Assembly: GCA_001972305.1 (NCBI GenBank)
Contig: BDDD01005684.1
Span: 1 to 64,000, forward strand
Direction: 5' to 3'
Origin: Cephalotus follicularis
Taxonomy: Eukaryota > Streptophyta > Magnoliopsida > Oxalidales > Cephalotaceae
DNA: 64,000 nucleotides
The notes under the pieces are model-generated. The model saw only the letters and a list, made by a program, of their open reading frames with translations, searched no databases and was not told the DNA's origin. This document shows positions 21,005 to 32,128 of this stretch, piece by piece (the stretch's first letter is position 1; every line of letters starts with the position of its first letter). The position numbers were made by a program, and so were the translations under genes.

Positions 21005-23396
21005 TGCAACGACTCGAATTCCCTTTTGTGTTGTTTAGCACTGTTCATGCATATGTATTGTACTGTATTGGATTGTATTGAACTATATTGCATAATTGAA
21101 AGCTATCAGAGTGAGGTATTTCTATACCTATTGCTTATAGTATTGGACATATGCATGTATAGTCGGGGTATTCTGGGCTAAGTTTCTGAAAAGTTGACTG
21201 GATTGACTATATAAGTCAATCCTTAACCTTTTTCCTTCATTCTCTCATTTTCTCCATTCTTCTTATTTTCTCTCTACCATTCTCCTTCTCTCTCTTGCTA
21301 GGCAGCCTCTCTCCTTCTTCCATCAGCTCCGGGTTGGCCCTTCCATCAGCAAAATAACAATTGCAAGTTTGGCTTGGCCGTTTGAGCAAGATATCAGAGG
21401 GTTTTTCAAGTTCTTCAGCATAGAATTGATTAGTAGCTCAACTGTTGAAGCTCTTTTTCTAGGTAGGATTTCTTTACTTGAATTGCCTACTGCTGGATTG
21501 ATTGATTGATTGAATTGAATGATTGTATTGAAATGAATTGTGATAAAAGGGTTTTTAAATTGAATCCTCGATCTAACTGATCTAGGAAGATTGGAACTGT
21601 AAATTGAAGGTTGTAAAAAGTTTAACTAACCTTAAAGGAGTGATTTTAACCATTGGGTTTCAAAGAATTGCTTTAAACTGGATTTTGACATGAGATCGGC
21701 TATTTTTTATGCTGAAAAATGGTTTTTCCCAGCACAGACGTCGATGCCTAGCCCATTGGCGTCAACACCTTGAGCTCCTAGATTGTTTTACTAAGGTTTT
21801 ATTCGACGTTGGCGTCAACGCGTATCTTTGGCGTTGACACATACGACTTGGGATTTCTTTCTCCCAAGTAAGACTTCAACGTAAATCATATTAGCCATCT
21901 CAGTGTCGACGTTTTCTGTTTACGGGTCAATGCCTTGAACCCAAGACGTTAACGCCTAAAACTACTAGTTTTTAAAAACGCGATGCACGTTCACACCTTC
22001 TGTCAAAGGCGTTGACGCCCATCAGCCTATTATTGAAGTAGGTGTTAAGCGTCGACATGTATGGCCATAGCGTTGACGCCTAACGCCCTAGTTTGGAAAA
22101 TTTATGTTTTAAAGCTAGTTTTCAACTCCTTTTTACATGGACGCTTGACCGGAGCTTCACTTGAAGTATTCAAGCATTTGAAACACAATTTTCCATGGTT
22201 TTCAATGATTGAATTGATAGATTGACTGATTGAGCCATAGGCGATGACCCAGTGACATTCTTTAATTGGATAGATGTTCCTTCCTATCTCATTAAATTGA
22301 TTGTCACCATCTATCGGCTATTGATTGATTGATTGATTGAGCCATAAGTGTCGTGAGTCTAAGTTTGGAACGTTGGACACACATTCTCATTTCTTCATTA
22401 GACATCACCACTTATTGGCATTGTATCGATAGATTAATTGTATTGTATGGATTCTATAGAGCGACCTTATGACCCGCATCGGCATGTTAGGCTATCGACT
22501 TTGTCCACCTATTTTGTCGATCGTGTCATTTATTGTATTGACCTGCTGACGAGCAGTACTGTTACCGACTGATGATTGATGCACCCAGAGGGCTGTAGCT
22601 CCCCCATGGTTGATTCTCATCGATACTGTATTGACCCAGCCGTAGGCTGGAAGATCTATGAGTCCCATACCTGATCAGTCTGAGACAAGTAGATAGATCT
22701 CCTACCCTTTTCGAATGATTACCTTCCGTGGGATTGATCATTGTCATTGATTGACATTGTATTGACATGAGGTCGCATGCTCTATAGGATATGATTGATT
22801 GATTGGTTGTTTTATACACCACCACTGAGTGTCTGTCATTGATTGATTGTTATAGATCCTATGCGTATGCGTTGTTATGGGCCAGCGTCATGCTGATAGT
22901 TAGATCGCCAATTGTATACATGCATTTGCTATATCATGCATTGATATTGTACACAGCACATTGATATTGTTTAGACTGTCATGGATATTGTACATTGTAC
23001 ATGCATACATGTTGCATGGGGGTTCTGCTTAGCCTTGTGGCTAACCCATCCTTCGGGGTGGGGCTGTGTGTGCATTTTTGTGTGACACAGGTATGGCAAC
23101 AAGTAGCAGCGGATAGAAGAATTGAAGATTCATTTTGACCGCATGGCCGTCTTGTTTTGACAGAGCTTGTATTGTAATATTGTATTGAAATGATTGATAG
23201 TTAGTATCGTATTGTATCATGTGGATGGATTATTGTTATGGTTTACAAGAGAACTATATTGTATCTTTCGCATATTGAGATGTTTTATAAACTTTTTTGG
23301 TTTTCCGTATTTTTATATTGCTAGTCCCGACCATTGTATTGTATATTGGATTGAGAGTAATGCTACGTGTCTGTTCTCTGGGCACGGGGTGTTACA
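21005..23396 (+). repeat. Element E 3' LTR
   Basis: 2,392 bp from TGCAACGACTCG, right after the tract TTTTTAGGAGGGGAGA (20989-21004), to GGGGTGTTACA. It contains TATATAAG at 21208-21215, a donor CTAG|GTAGGA at 21462, a GCGTTGACGCC/GTCGAC array (21740-22085), several ATTG tetranucleotide runs, a TTAGCC-ttgt-GGCTAA hairpin (23029-23044) and an acceptor GTGACACAG|GTATGG at 23090. Confidence 0.85.
21463..23090 (+). other. Predicted intron-like interval in element E LTR
   Basis: Donor TTTTTCTAG|GTAGGA, acceptor TTTTTGTGTGACACAG|GTATGG, 1,628 bases apart, with the hairpin and a CTAAC about 50 bases before the acceptor. The motif array of this LTR (GCGTTGACGCC, GCGTCAACACC, GTCGACG) lies inside. 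Inference from consensus sites. Confidence 0.4.
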
Positions 23397-23756
23397 GTAC
23401 TTCAATAACGTCAGAGAGAACGTTGGAAATTGAGATATAAAATAAGGATGAGATTTCGTTTAAATTGTTGAACAGCAGATCCCGTCACTAAAGTTATATC
23501 GAAGAGGAAGAGTTTCCGATAGTTCCATAGTAATTACCAGAGGTAGAAAGTCACCGACAACACAGTTGGCTTTTGTGCAAGTGGGAGATTGTTGGAGATA
23601 TGCCCTTTAAGCCAATTGCATTTACCATAAAGTGCATGTTCTTAAACATAGTCTTATTCAATCTCTAATTGTAAGGACCCAAATTTCCATGTAAGATATT
23701 AATTATGTTTGCTATTGTGTAATTGGCAGATAGTTTAAGGGACCCGTAGTATGACC

Positions 23757-23870
23757 CTACGCTCGGGGAGTACGGGGGTTCCGCTCCCCGGTGAGCGGAC
23801 GGGGGGTCCCGCTGCCCCGGACAGCGGGCGGGGGTTCAGGGGGCAGCGCCCCTAGAAGAAATTTTGTGGA
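23757..23870 (+). repeat. GC-rich triple hairpin block in solo LTR S
   Basis: Three successive inverted repeats: CCGCT/AGCGG, CCCGCTG/CAGCGGG and GGGGC/GCCCC, in a ~115-base island that is far richer in GC than its surroundings. It lies upstream of the predicted donor, in the leader or promoter part of the LTR. Blocks ending in GGGGGCAGCGCCCC are common in plant gypsy LTRs. Confidence 0.75.
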
Positions 23871-23901
23871 AAGCAATAGGGAAAGGAATTCTAAAGCTAA
23901 G

Positions 23902-24944
23902 GTAAGGAAATCTTACACCCACTAATGTCAAAGCTTCCCCTGTTTTGTTCTTAATTTTGCAGCAGATTCTTTTATTGATAACTTGTTCAATTCTCAAGGG
24001 ATTTTCGAATGGTTTGATGTTCTGGAAACTTTGAGATGTCTTCTTTAAATGTTGTGCTTTGCATGTTTCAAGATTCTATCGTTTTCTTGATGGAATTCCA
24101 AGTTTTAAATTGCTGTTCAGGCACTGTTTTATTTCTGGATTATGCAGTAGCTTGTTTAAATCACATCTCACTCGTTTCTTGATGAAAAATTAAATGGCTG
24201 GATGTTTTGAAAACCTTAAGATGTCCTCTTTAACTTTTATGTTTTATGTATCTCGAAATTATGTCTAATTCTTGATGAGAATCAAGGATTTATTTTACTG
24301 CTCATGCCCTGTTTCCTTAAGAAATCAGCCACTTTCAAAAATTCGTAGAGGATTCAATTCTCTACCAATTGTTGTGATCTTGAGCTTTCTGAATTCGTAA
24401 ATATGTCTACTTTAATGTTCATGTTTTAAGTTTTTACTGAAAATGCTTATTTCTATATGAATTACTAGCTTTCGCAAAATGATGCAAAACTGATTTTTAT
24501 GAATTATTTGAGTCAATTACTCAAATGAAAGAAAAGTTTATGGATTGTGAAAGAGATGTTATGAAATGATTTTTATGATTGCTTTGAGCTGATCACTCAA
24601 AGAAAATGATGAATGAACCACCCTTGGATTGTGTTCCAAGGGGAATGGAGCGAAGTGCTCAATGTTAATGAAGCGTAAAGTGCTCGCGGACATGCATGTG
24701 ATGTAAGGATAGTAATCGGGGAGTGCACAATGCCCCGGTGAAGCGGTGTAAAGGGTTCATTAAGGTTTTTATGACTTTTATGTTTACGAAATGTTCTAGT
24801 TATGTCATTAACTAGAAAAGTGATATATTTTATGAAACGTTTTAGTCATATATGTTGACTTATGATGAAATGTGTTTAAACACCTTACCGAGCTATATTG
24901 AGCTCATTCCTTTCAATGTTGTTTTCAAATAAAAATGTTTTCAG
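23902..24944 (+). other. Predicted intron-like interval in solo LTR S
   Basis: Donor CTAAG|GTAAGG is close to the plant consensus; acceptor ATGTTTTCAG|GA lies 1,043 bases later after a T-rich tract, with a small hairpin 40 bases upstream. Inference from sequence only. Confidence 0.45.
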
Positions 24945-26980
24945 GAAAGGAATGAATGGAGATTGCAAGCTTGAGGGAGCTTTTAAGGAGTTTTTTTGAG
25001 AAATAAAAGCTATGCGATGATATTCGCATTATGTTTTGTAATAAGAATAATGTTTTTCCGCTGTAATATGTGTTTATGTAGAATAGCGATCCTGTGTAAT
25101 GTACACTAACGATATGGTTAAGATATCTTCATGTAAGATGATTATGTATAATGTTACGAGACATAAGTTTATGATGTTGTGTACTTTTAGAAAATAGTAC
25201 GAAAGGATGTAACGTTTCACACCGAACGTAGCGCAACCGATCTTTGGAGTTCGCTTTGAGCTTAAAGTGGACTCGGGTCGAGGTCGCTACACTAATACTT
25301 AACTAGCAAACGGTTCATCTATATACATAAATGTATTGATGAATGTCCATAGAATAGAGATAGAGGACTAAGACCATTGATGAGATTATTGGGGTGTGAC
25401 TTAGAACCTCGGTAAGCTATATTCTTACATATTCGCAGTCGTAGGATTACTAATCATGGACGTCAGTAATCCGGATAGACTATCACATGTTTATCATCCC
25501 GGTGCAGGGGAATGACTGGTCTCAAAGTCACAAGTATAGAGTCCGTTGTGATAAATATGTAGGTGCTCATTGAATATGAGTTCACCGAATAGTGGCTCGC
25601 AAGAAGAACACCTGTATGGAGTTTTACTCACTTGTCAAATAGGAGTTCTTATGTTACAGCAGTGCAGGTGGTCCTTAGACCTTAGCCACCATATGATGTC
25701 TTGTGTATAATCCATCATGCTTTGATGACACTTAAATACGACTCCTAACCACGGGGTGTATACTTGTCTATTGGGTATAGTAACTTATACATGGAGACAT
25801 ATGAGTAGGCAACAAGGAATTTACCAGTCCTGCTATAAGGGATTGTATGCTCTATGACATCGCGATTATAATAGCTTGAAGTCCTTGTAAGGCTCTAAGT
25901 ATGTTAGGAAGAGTTTTCGATATGCGAGTAAAGCTATTTATATAAGTTTCGAGATGCATAGAATTGAATTGTTAGGGATTGACAAATTCCATGCCCTAGA
26001 TTTAATCAGAGCATAGAATGGTAGAAGGATTATACCTGCATGGAAACTGCAATAAAATAGTTTAATGGATTTAATAAATATAATATGTGATATCATAAAT
26101 ATTAAATCCATCCTATTGGGGATTAGTCATAACATGCGATGTTAACATTTGTCCGTAAATATAAGATATTTATTTTTATTCGTAGGAACCCATAAACATA
26201 ATGAACTCTCATATAGAGATTGATTCATCTTGTATAAGGGATGAATTGAAAGTGTTTAAATTTGTAAATTAGTTAGAAGAGTTCTAACTCGATTGGAGAA
26301 GTTCAATCGGTAATAGTAAATTTACTATTTTTCCCTAACACCTGGTTTACTGCATGAACTATCATAGTCACGTACTATAAGCTTTGTGACAACATCATTT
26401 TTAAGAGAGTCTTAATTGAAGGGTAATTTGTATAATTAAGTGAGGGCTTGATTAAATACGAAAATCCAATAAGTTAGACTTAGCAGAAATTGCCTCGATA
26501 TTAAGTTACTATGGGTTAGTATAAAAGGCCTTTGGTTTTGACCACTCATAATAGAACTCATCTTAAGCTCTCTTCTACATTTTCCCTAACGGAAAAATAT
26601 AGAGCTTTCCTTCCCCTTCTATGGCCTTCATGGCCAAATCTATAATGGTGGAAAGGAGGAGGTCGAAGCTAACCACTCTCTCGGATGGTGCTGCTAATCA
26701 TGCTTGGTGTGGAATACTAGAAGGCCATGCATCACTTCGTGTCAAGAGGAGTCATCCTTGCCATCCATGTGAGTGATTCTATTCCTCCTTTTATGTCGCT
26801 CCAAGTGTTGGTTTAGGCTAGAGATCAAAGCAAGCATAGGTTAGAGATCTTGGAATTGGTTTAGGGTCAATCCTTTGCATGTTTGATGCCATGTTTGTGT
26901 GTTTTTTTTCCACTGCATTTCTGGTTTGTGTGTGCATGATTTAGTGTTAATTTGATGTTTAGATTGACAATAAACCAACA

Positions 26981-27266
26981 CAGCTGTGAATTGTCAATGA
27001 ATCCATCGAAGATAGAAGCAGTGAAGGATTGGAAAAGGCCAGAGAATGTGTTTGAAGTTCGCAATTTCTTGGGACAAGCGGGTTACTACTGCAGATTCAT
27101 CGAGGGTTTTTCACAGATTGCCACACCGTTGACTCAACTGACTCAGAAACAAGCAGCTTTTGTATGGGATTCTGGCTGTGAACATAGTTTTTAGGAACTG
27201 AATGAGCGACTGATTTCTGCTTCTATATGGGCATTACCTGATGAGAATGAAGAATTTGTGGTTTAT
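26981..27266 (+). pseudogene. Element H: gypsy RT/RNase H remnant, left part
   Basis: Reads MNPSKIEAVKDWKRPENVFE and FLGQAGYYCRFIEGFSQIATP, then the RNase H entry ALPDENEEFVVY, where element I is inserted. The right part continues at 35244. It is bordered on the left by the LTR of G. This is the region between the RT thumb and the start of RNase H in a chromovirus. Fossil. Confidence 0.8.
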
Positions 27267-27761
27267 TGATGGATGCCATTAAGTCGAATAAAAAATACCC
27301 TAATCCAACAATTTAGCACAATGGAAAGTAGGGATCGTTCCCACAAAGAGCTATGATGATATGCAATATAAATGAAATTAGCGTGCACTTAAGCAGAAAA
27401 TACGAACACTGAATTAATTTAATCTAAGCTAACAATGCAAATAAAGTAAATTGAAAAGATGATTGTTTTTTAATTAAACTACTTTAATGAAAAACTAAAC
27501 AATTTAAAGCGAATATTTAATGTAAACTAACAAAATAAATAAATAAGAAAAGTGATATGAGAAAGTAATCATTGGATGTGTGAATCCCCGCATGTATATA
27601 TATACTCAAATTCATGGCATAAATTTTGGTTTAATACAACATCGCAGAAAATAATGATTTAGCATAGGTACACCCTATCCTGTCAAACCTTGATACTCTT
27701 GAAAGGATGATTGGTTAAATGATGTCTTTGGTGCAATCACATAAAAAGATTAAGAATCATT

Positions 27762-27997
27762 GCATGATGTAAATGAATTAAAGCTACAAGCATTAAAACA
27801 TTAAAACATATTTTATATCATTAAAATTATTTCTTATCAATATTCCACATACATTAACAAGAAAAGATTGTCTTGCATAGCATGATGTAAATGAATTAGA
27901 GCTACAAGCACTAAAACATCAAAACAGATTTTATATCATTAAAATTATTTCTCATCAATGTTCCACATACATTGACAAGAAAAGAGTGTCTTACAAG
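27762..27997 (+). repeat. ~118-base tandem duplication in the left LTR of element I
   Basis: Two adjacent copies, each starting GCATGATGTAAATGAATTA (27762 and 27880). The right LTR has one copy at the equivalent place, so the duplication arose after insertion of element I. Confidence 0.85.
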
Positions 27998-28210
27998 CAT
28001 GTTATTAAACCAAAAAATCAAAATTTGATATATATGTAAAACATGGGTTCATCTACATCCAGAAATTAAAATACTTAGCCGAACATGACGATGTTGGCAA
28101 CAATTTTCTTCTTCAATGAATTCTCCATCTAGCAATCGCTTCTTCGATATCCAAAAACTGCCGTGCAAAACGTCTTGGCTCCCTGTATTGCGTCCCCTCT
28201 CGCTTTATGC

Positions 28211-28227
28211 CATATATATATATACAT
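28211..28227 (-). promoter_or_regulatory. TATA-like tract of element I LTR
   Basis: On the minus strand TATATATATATGGCATAAAG; the equivalent in the right LTR is at 34478-34492. The GCATG-rich cluster lies 90-310 bases upstream in this orientation. Confidence 0.55.
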
Positions 28228-28309
28228 AGCCAACTAAAACTAAAGCAATTTATTACAACGTGGGTCCTCTCTATTATTCGCATTTGATACAGAGAAAGTG
28301 CTGATTCAT

Positions 28310-28520
28310 GAGGCGCATGGGCTGGGCGTGTTGCATGCATGGCAGGCTGATGCGTGTTTGAAGCTTTGATGCGCATGTGGGCTGATTGGTTGCATGGGCT
28401 GTTGCATGTTGAAGCTTAATGCGTATGAGATGCGCATGAAATACAATTGATTGGAATGGACACTTGCAGGCTGCTGATGGGTTGGAGATGTATGCATGCA
28501 TGGACTCTTGTGCGCATGGC
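28310..28520 (-). promoter_or_regulatory. GCATG / RY-like motif cluster upstream of element I TATA
   Basis: More than ten GCATG or TGCGCATG units in about 210 bases, including two TGCATGCATG runs that contain the plant RY element CATGCATG. The same cluster is kept in the right LTR at 34570-34800. RY elements are bound by B3-domain seed regulators of the ABI3/FUS3/LEC2 type. Confidence 0.55.
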
Positions 28521-28990
28521 TTCATGGGCTGGATATAGGAGATGCTGGCATTTTGAATTGTTGCAGGCATGAAAGAATTGCAAATATGGAGAGTGATGTC
28601 ATGATGATGTAATCAGTGGGCTCCACGTGTTTCAACATTTGTTTTCTTACAATATCTCTTCATCGGAGCTTCAGAATGAACCGGCCCAAGAACTAAAAGT
28701 GCTCCAAATAATTTTATGAGCAAAATGAGTCAAATATCCAATATCTTCTGAGCCTTAAATTTTGACTTCTCTCGCTTAGGTGGGTGCGCTCTTTAACCAA
28801 TCTTTGACATCAAGCCACTTTAACTCGAAAAGTAATGTTTATCCTCCATTTTTTCTTATTCCGCAGTAATAAACATAATACTTGAAAATCAAATAAACAT
28901 AATCACAGTAGTCTCTTTCAAACATAAAAATATCACAATTATATCATTAAAAACAACACATTTTTATGCTTATCAAATACCCCCATACTT

Positions 28991-30344
28991 GAACTTTGCT
29001 TGTCCTCAAGCAAACAAAATATGGAAAGCTTAAACAAGATAACATACACAAAAACAAAAACACAAACATAAACGAAACTAAAAACAAAAACCAAAACCAT
29101 AATTCACTTTCGTATGAATCACGATTGTATTTAGCATATGCAACAAGCCTTTAAACCCCTAGGTGACCCTAGTGGACGAGTTTTAGTCTCGTGAGTGTTT
29201 TCTAGCGAATAAACACACAAAATTCAGTTCATGAAAACTTTGACAATAGGTAAAATGTATCTCTACTTAAAAATTCATAGAACACCCCCATACTTGAATT
29301 TTATTATCTCATTCCAAATTCTAGAATCAAAACACATCTCAAAGGAGTTTATTTTTCTGTCAATCCACAATATATAAACCAATCAAAATATGCATTCTTA
29401 ATAACATAAAATACTAGTTCGGAGTCGGACAAAGAACTTTAGCACTCACACACATCTTTTTCTTTCTTTTTCTCTTTTTATTCATTCTTCTACTCTTTTC
29501 CATCTGAAATGTCATGGATGGAGCAAACACTAGACACTCAAAGTACTAAGTAGCTTTAGATTTTACCAACTTAAATTCGTGCAATGTCTTGATCTCTTAA
29601 GCTTTCTATAAAACCCATGTAGCGAGCTTTCGACCAGTTACTCTCAAACTAGTTGGCTTTAAAGAACTAGGTGTAAAACACCTCTTAGGCTTAATTACTC
29701 AAATCAAATAGGCTACAGACCAAGACTGAATTGAAAGAGGTAAAATATATATTATTTTTCTTCTTTTTCTTATATATGTGCAAGAACATCAATTCTTTGT
29801 CTTCCTCCTTACTAAGATATATGAAACCTTGAAAACACATCAAACAGTCTTTTTATTCCTTTTTTTATTTCGCATAAACTCCTACCTTGAGATGCATTCT
29901 TTTTCTTTCCCTCGAAAACAAAATTTTTATTATTTGTCCTATGAGTTTTCTATTATTCATAAGCATATCAACATTTATTCCTACTTTCAAAATTAAAATG
30001 AACTTTGGTACTAAACCCCCCCATACCCTATACTTAAATTATTGCATTGTCCTCAATGCAATAAAGAACAATGAAAATATGCCTGAATGAGCAATAAGAA
30101 ATATGAAACAATACAATAAAATAAAAAACAATGGGGTCTGGTTTACCGGATATGATCATGGTATCTCGTAAAGAAGCTCATGCGAGTCCATAGCCTCTTC
30201 CATCGATACACAAAACTTACCTACAAAACTATGAAAAACATAAAACATAAAAGAAATGAGACGCATAAATAAAACAGTGGGTTGCCTCTCACTAAGCGCT
30301 TTGCTTTTACGTCTTTGGCTAGACGCAGCAGATGTGGAATCATA
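28991..30344 (-). other. Element I 3' non-coding region
   Basis: AT-rich sequence between the polyprotein C-terminus and the 3' LTR. Phrases such as CCCCCATACTTGAACTTTG followed by CTTGTCCTCAAG appear near 28979-29013 and again in variant form near 29283-29297 and 30020-30055, as in Athila/Tat-type 3' regions. No coding domain seen. Confidence 0.6.
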
Positions 30345-31110
30345 GAGGAGTATAGATAGGATCAATCAAGTCAACAGACTCAATGATATGTCCATCAGTA
30401 ATTCCATCCACATATGGTTTCAAGCGCTGTCCATTGACTTTAAATGCGTTTTCAAAACCTGTCTTAGCAAACTCAAAAATACCAGGTGAAAGCACAATTT
30501 GAACAATATAAACAACATCCTAACGGGATCACCACCAATAAAAACCAACAAGAAAACTATAACATTTTAATGCATTACCTATTCTTGTCATAGCAATTGA
30601 AAACACACAATGGGAGAAAATATTTGTTGCAATATAAAAACATTCCCTACAAGATCTCCACCAGTAAAATCCATCAAGAGAACAAAAATAGTTGTGGCCA
30701 ACTAACCAGTCACACGTTTGATCCATTCGAATGCACACCCTCCATCCTAGTTTATCTTCAGTGGGGAAAAAATTATTTTTGAGGATGTTGTGAGGGTGAG
30801 ACGACGTGCTAAGCTTGTGAGTGAAATGGGATAGAGTATCCCATTGATTATCTGAAATGGAATCAATAATCCCTTCGTCCAACCAACTTAGAACTTCCTT
30901 TTGTGTGGCTTCTAATTCTTTGAAGTCTTCCAAACATTTCATGAAGTTGCTTTCAAAATTTTTGTCAAAATATGTTTGGTCAGGCGTGGCAATTTTGTGA
31001 GTGTAATGGGATTGATGATCCCATTCGCTATCCAATGTTGGCACATTGAGCTTATTTTCCAACCACGTTAACATTTCCTCATTTTCCAGCCATGTTATCA
31101 TTTCCTTTTA
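30345..31110 (-). pseudogene. Element I mosaic pol remnant
   Basis: On the minus strand the left end reads FKVNGQRLKPYVDGI, a hallmark of the C-terminus of Athila/Tat polyproteins. The right end carries pre-RT-like text (EATQKEVLSWLDEGIIDSIS) and a phrase resembling GWRVCI. Between them are local duplications: DSEWDHQSHYTHK and DNQWDTLSHFTHK, and two copies of a GFYWW-encoding stretch. The RT, RNase H and integrase core are not visible. Fossil. Confidence 0.6.
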
Positions 31111-31998
31111 GGCACACTCAGCTACTACCTCATCCATCATATCTATGGCAAAACAAGCCTCCAGACCTTGAGGTCCTACGGCTGCATTGAAGATGTTGAG
31201 TCTCAACTTCTTATTACCAAAGGAGATGTCCATGGCTCCGGATTGACAATTGATGCAAACATTTGATGTGGCCAAGAAATGACGTCCTAAGATAATCGAT
31301 TATGGCTTCCCATTCGAAGAGGTTTCCATATCGAGCATAAGGAAATCCACTGGGAAATAGAGCATATCCACTTTCACTAAAATGTCCTCAATGAATCCCT
31401 TAGGAATTTTTAATGATCTATCAGCAAGCTGAAGAGTCACCTTAGTAGGTTTCAATTCTCCAAATCCGAAATGGTTATAAACTGAGCTAGGGAGGATGTT
31501 AACGCTGGCCCCTAAATCAAGGAGTGCTCTCTCTATAAGTAAATTTCCAATCTTGCAAGATATCAGAGGAGCTCCAGGGTCTTTGAGTTTAGGTGGTAAC
31601 TTGTTAGAAAGCACTGCGCTCACCTGCTCTGTTAAATGGACCATTTTCAGAATGTGTGTTTTCAGCTTACGCTTTGTGGTGCATAAGTCTTTCAAAAACT
31701 TGGCATAAGCTGGCACTTGTCGTATCGCATCTAGGAGAGGAAGGTTGATCTGGACCTGCTTGAACAGTTCCATCATCTCTTCCATTCTTCCCAACTTTGT
31801 ACCAAACGGAGGAAGTAAAGACGGAGATCGCAAACACTCAGGAAAATGTGCTTTAGGTGAAGCAAGAGTAATGTCCTTTTCCTTTCCCTTATGTTCACTC
31901 TCTTTAGACATGGAGGCTTTTGTGACTTCCGTTTTAAAATTGCCAAAGCTCTCTTTCTCACCACTCTTTACGGACACTCTCTTCAGGACTCTTTTCAT
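31111..31998 (-). pseudogene. Element I protease region
   Basis: Minus strand. Pre-protease blocks INLPLLDAIRQVPAYAKFLK and APLISCKIGNLLIERALLDL lead to the active-site region LLDLGASVNILPSSVY, then LADRSLKIPKGFIEDILVKV and FPVDFLMLDME, and end with an ILGRHFLATSN-like block. These match the Athila/Tat retropepsin, which cuts the polyprotein. Fossil with few breaks. Confidence 0.82.
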
Positions 31999-32128
31999 GA
32001 ATCGGATCGAGATTTTGGACAGTTACCTATGGTTCTCTGATTACTCGACCACTTCTCAAAGTCGTAATTGCTTGGGCTTGTTCTAAGTGGGAACACTGTC
32101 CATACTGATTTCTAGGATTTCCTACCAC

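Larger units (their letters stand above)
14741..23396 (+). mobile_element. Element E: Ty3/gypsy chromovirus without 5' LTR, split by solo LTR F
   Basis: Order on the + strand: gag end with zinc knuckle, protease, RT, RNase H, integrase (interrupted by F at 18094-20503), chromodomain-like end, polypurine tract, 3' LTR (21005-23396). The 5' LTR and first part of gag are not present; the element begins directly after LTR D. Heavily decayed, with well over ten breaks, and the oldest-looking gypsy copy in the window. Confidence 0.8.
23670..25291 (+). mobile_element. Solo LTR S (gypsy-type) inside the LTR of G
   Basis: 1,622 bp from TGTAAGGACCC to GGTCGCTACA, with perfect target duplications ctaat at 23665-23669 and 25292-25296. 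It has a GC-rich hairpin block (23757-23870), a donor AAGCTAAG|GTAAGG at 23901, a GAGCT-atattg-AGCTC hairpin (24890-24905) and an acceptor TGTTTTCAG|GAAAGG at 24944. No GTCGAC array is present. Confidence 0.93.
23397..26980 (+). mobile_element. Element G: Ty1/copia 3' end and LTR, split by solo LTR S
   Basis: 23397-23589 ends in a coding-like tail and a GTGGGAGAT tract as in D; no larger domain is visible. The LTR starts TGTTGGAGATATGCCC at 23590 and ends AACA at 26980; without the S insertion it is about 1.76 kb. TATAAAAGG at 26520-26528 lies near its end, as in Tork-type copia LTRs, and GCAACAAGGAATTTACC (25809-25825) resembles a block in LTR D (13381-13397). Confidence 0.65.
27267..28975 (-). 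repeat. Element I 3' LTR (left)
   Basis: 1,709 bp. It is longer than the right LTR mainly because of a ~118-base tandem duplication (27762-27997). It carries the TATA-like run (28211-28227) and the GCATG cluster. The minus-strand polypurine tract AGTATGGGGGTATT abuts it at 28976-28990. Confidence 0.88.

Noticed and set aside
23397-23589. Small host exon
   Set aside because: Its end (a coding-like tail and GTGGGAGAT before TGTTGGAG) is the normal 3' border of a copia element.
28113-28376. Small frame rich in His/Ala/Met, repeated at 34376-34639
   Set aside because: LTR pair of element I; the composition comes from the GCATG motif cluster on the other strand.
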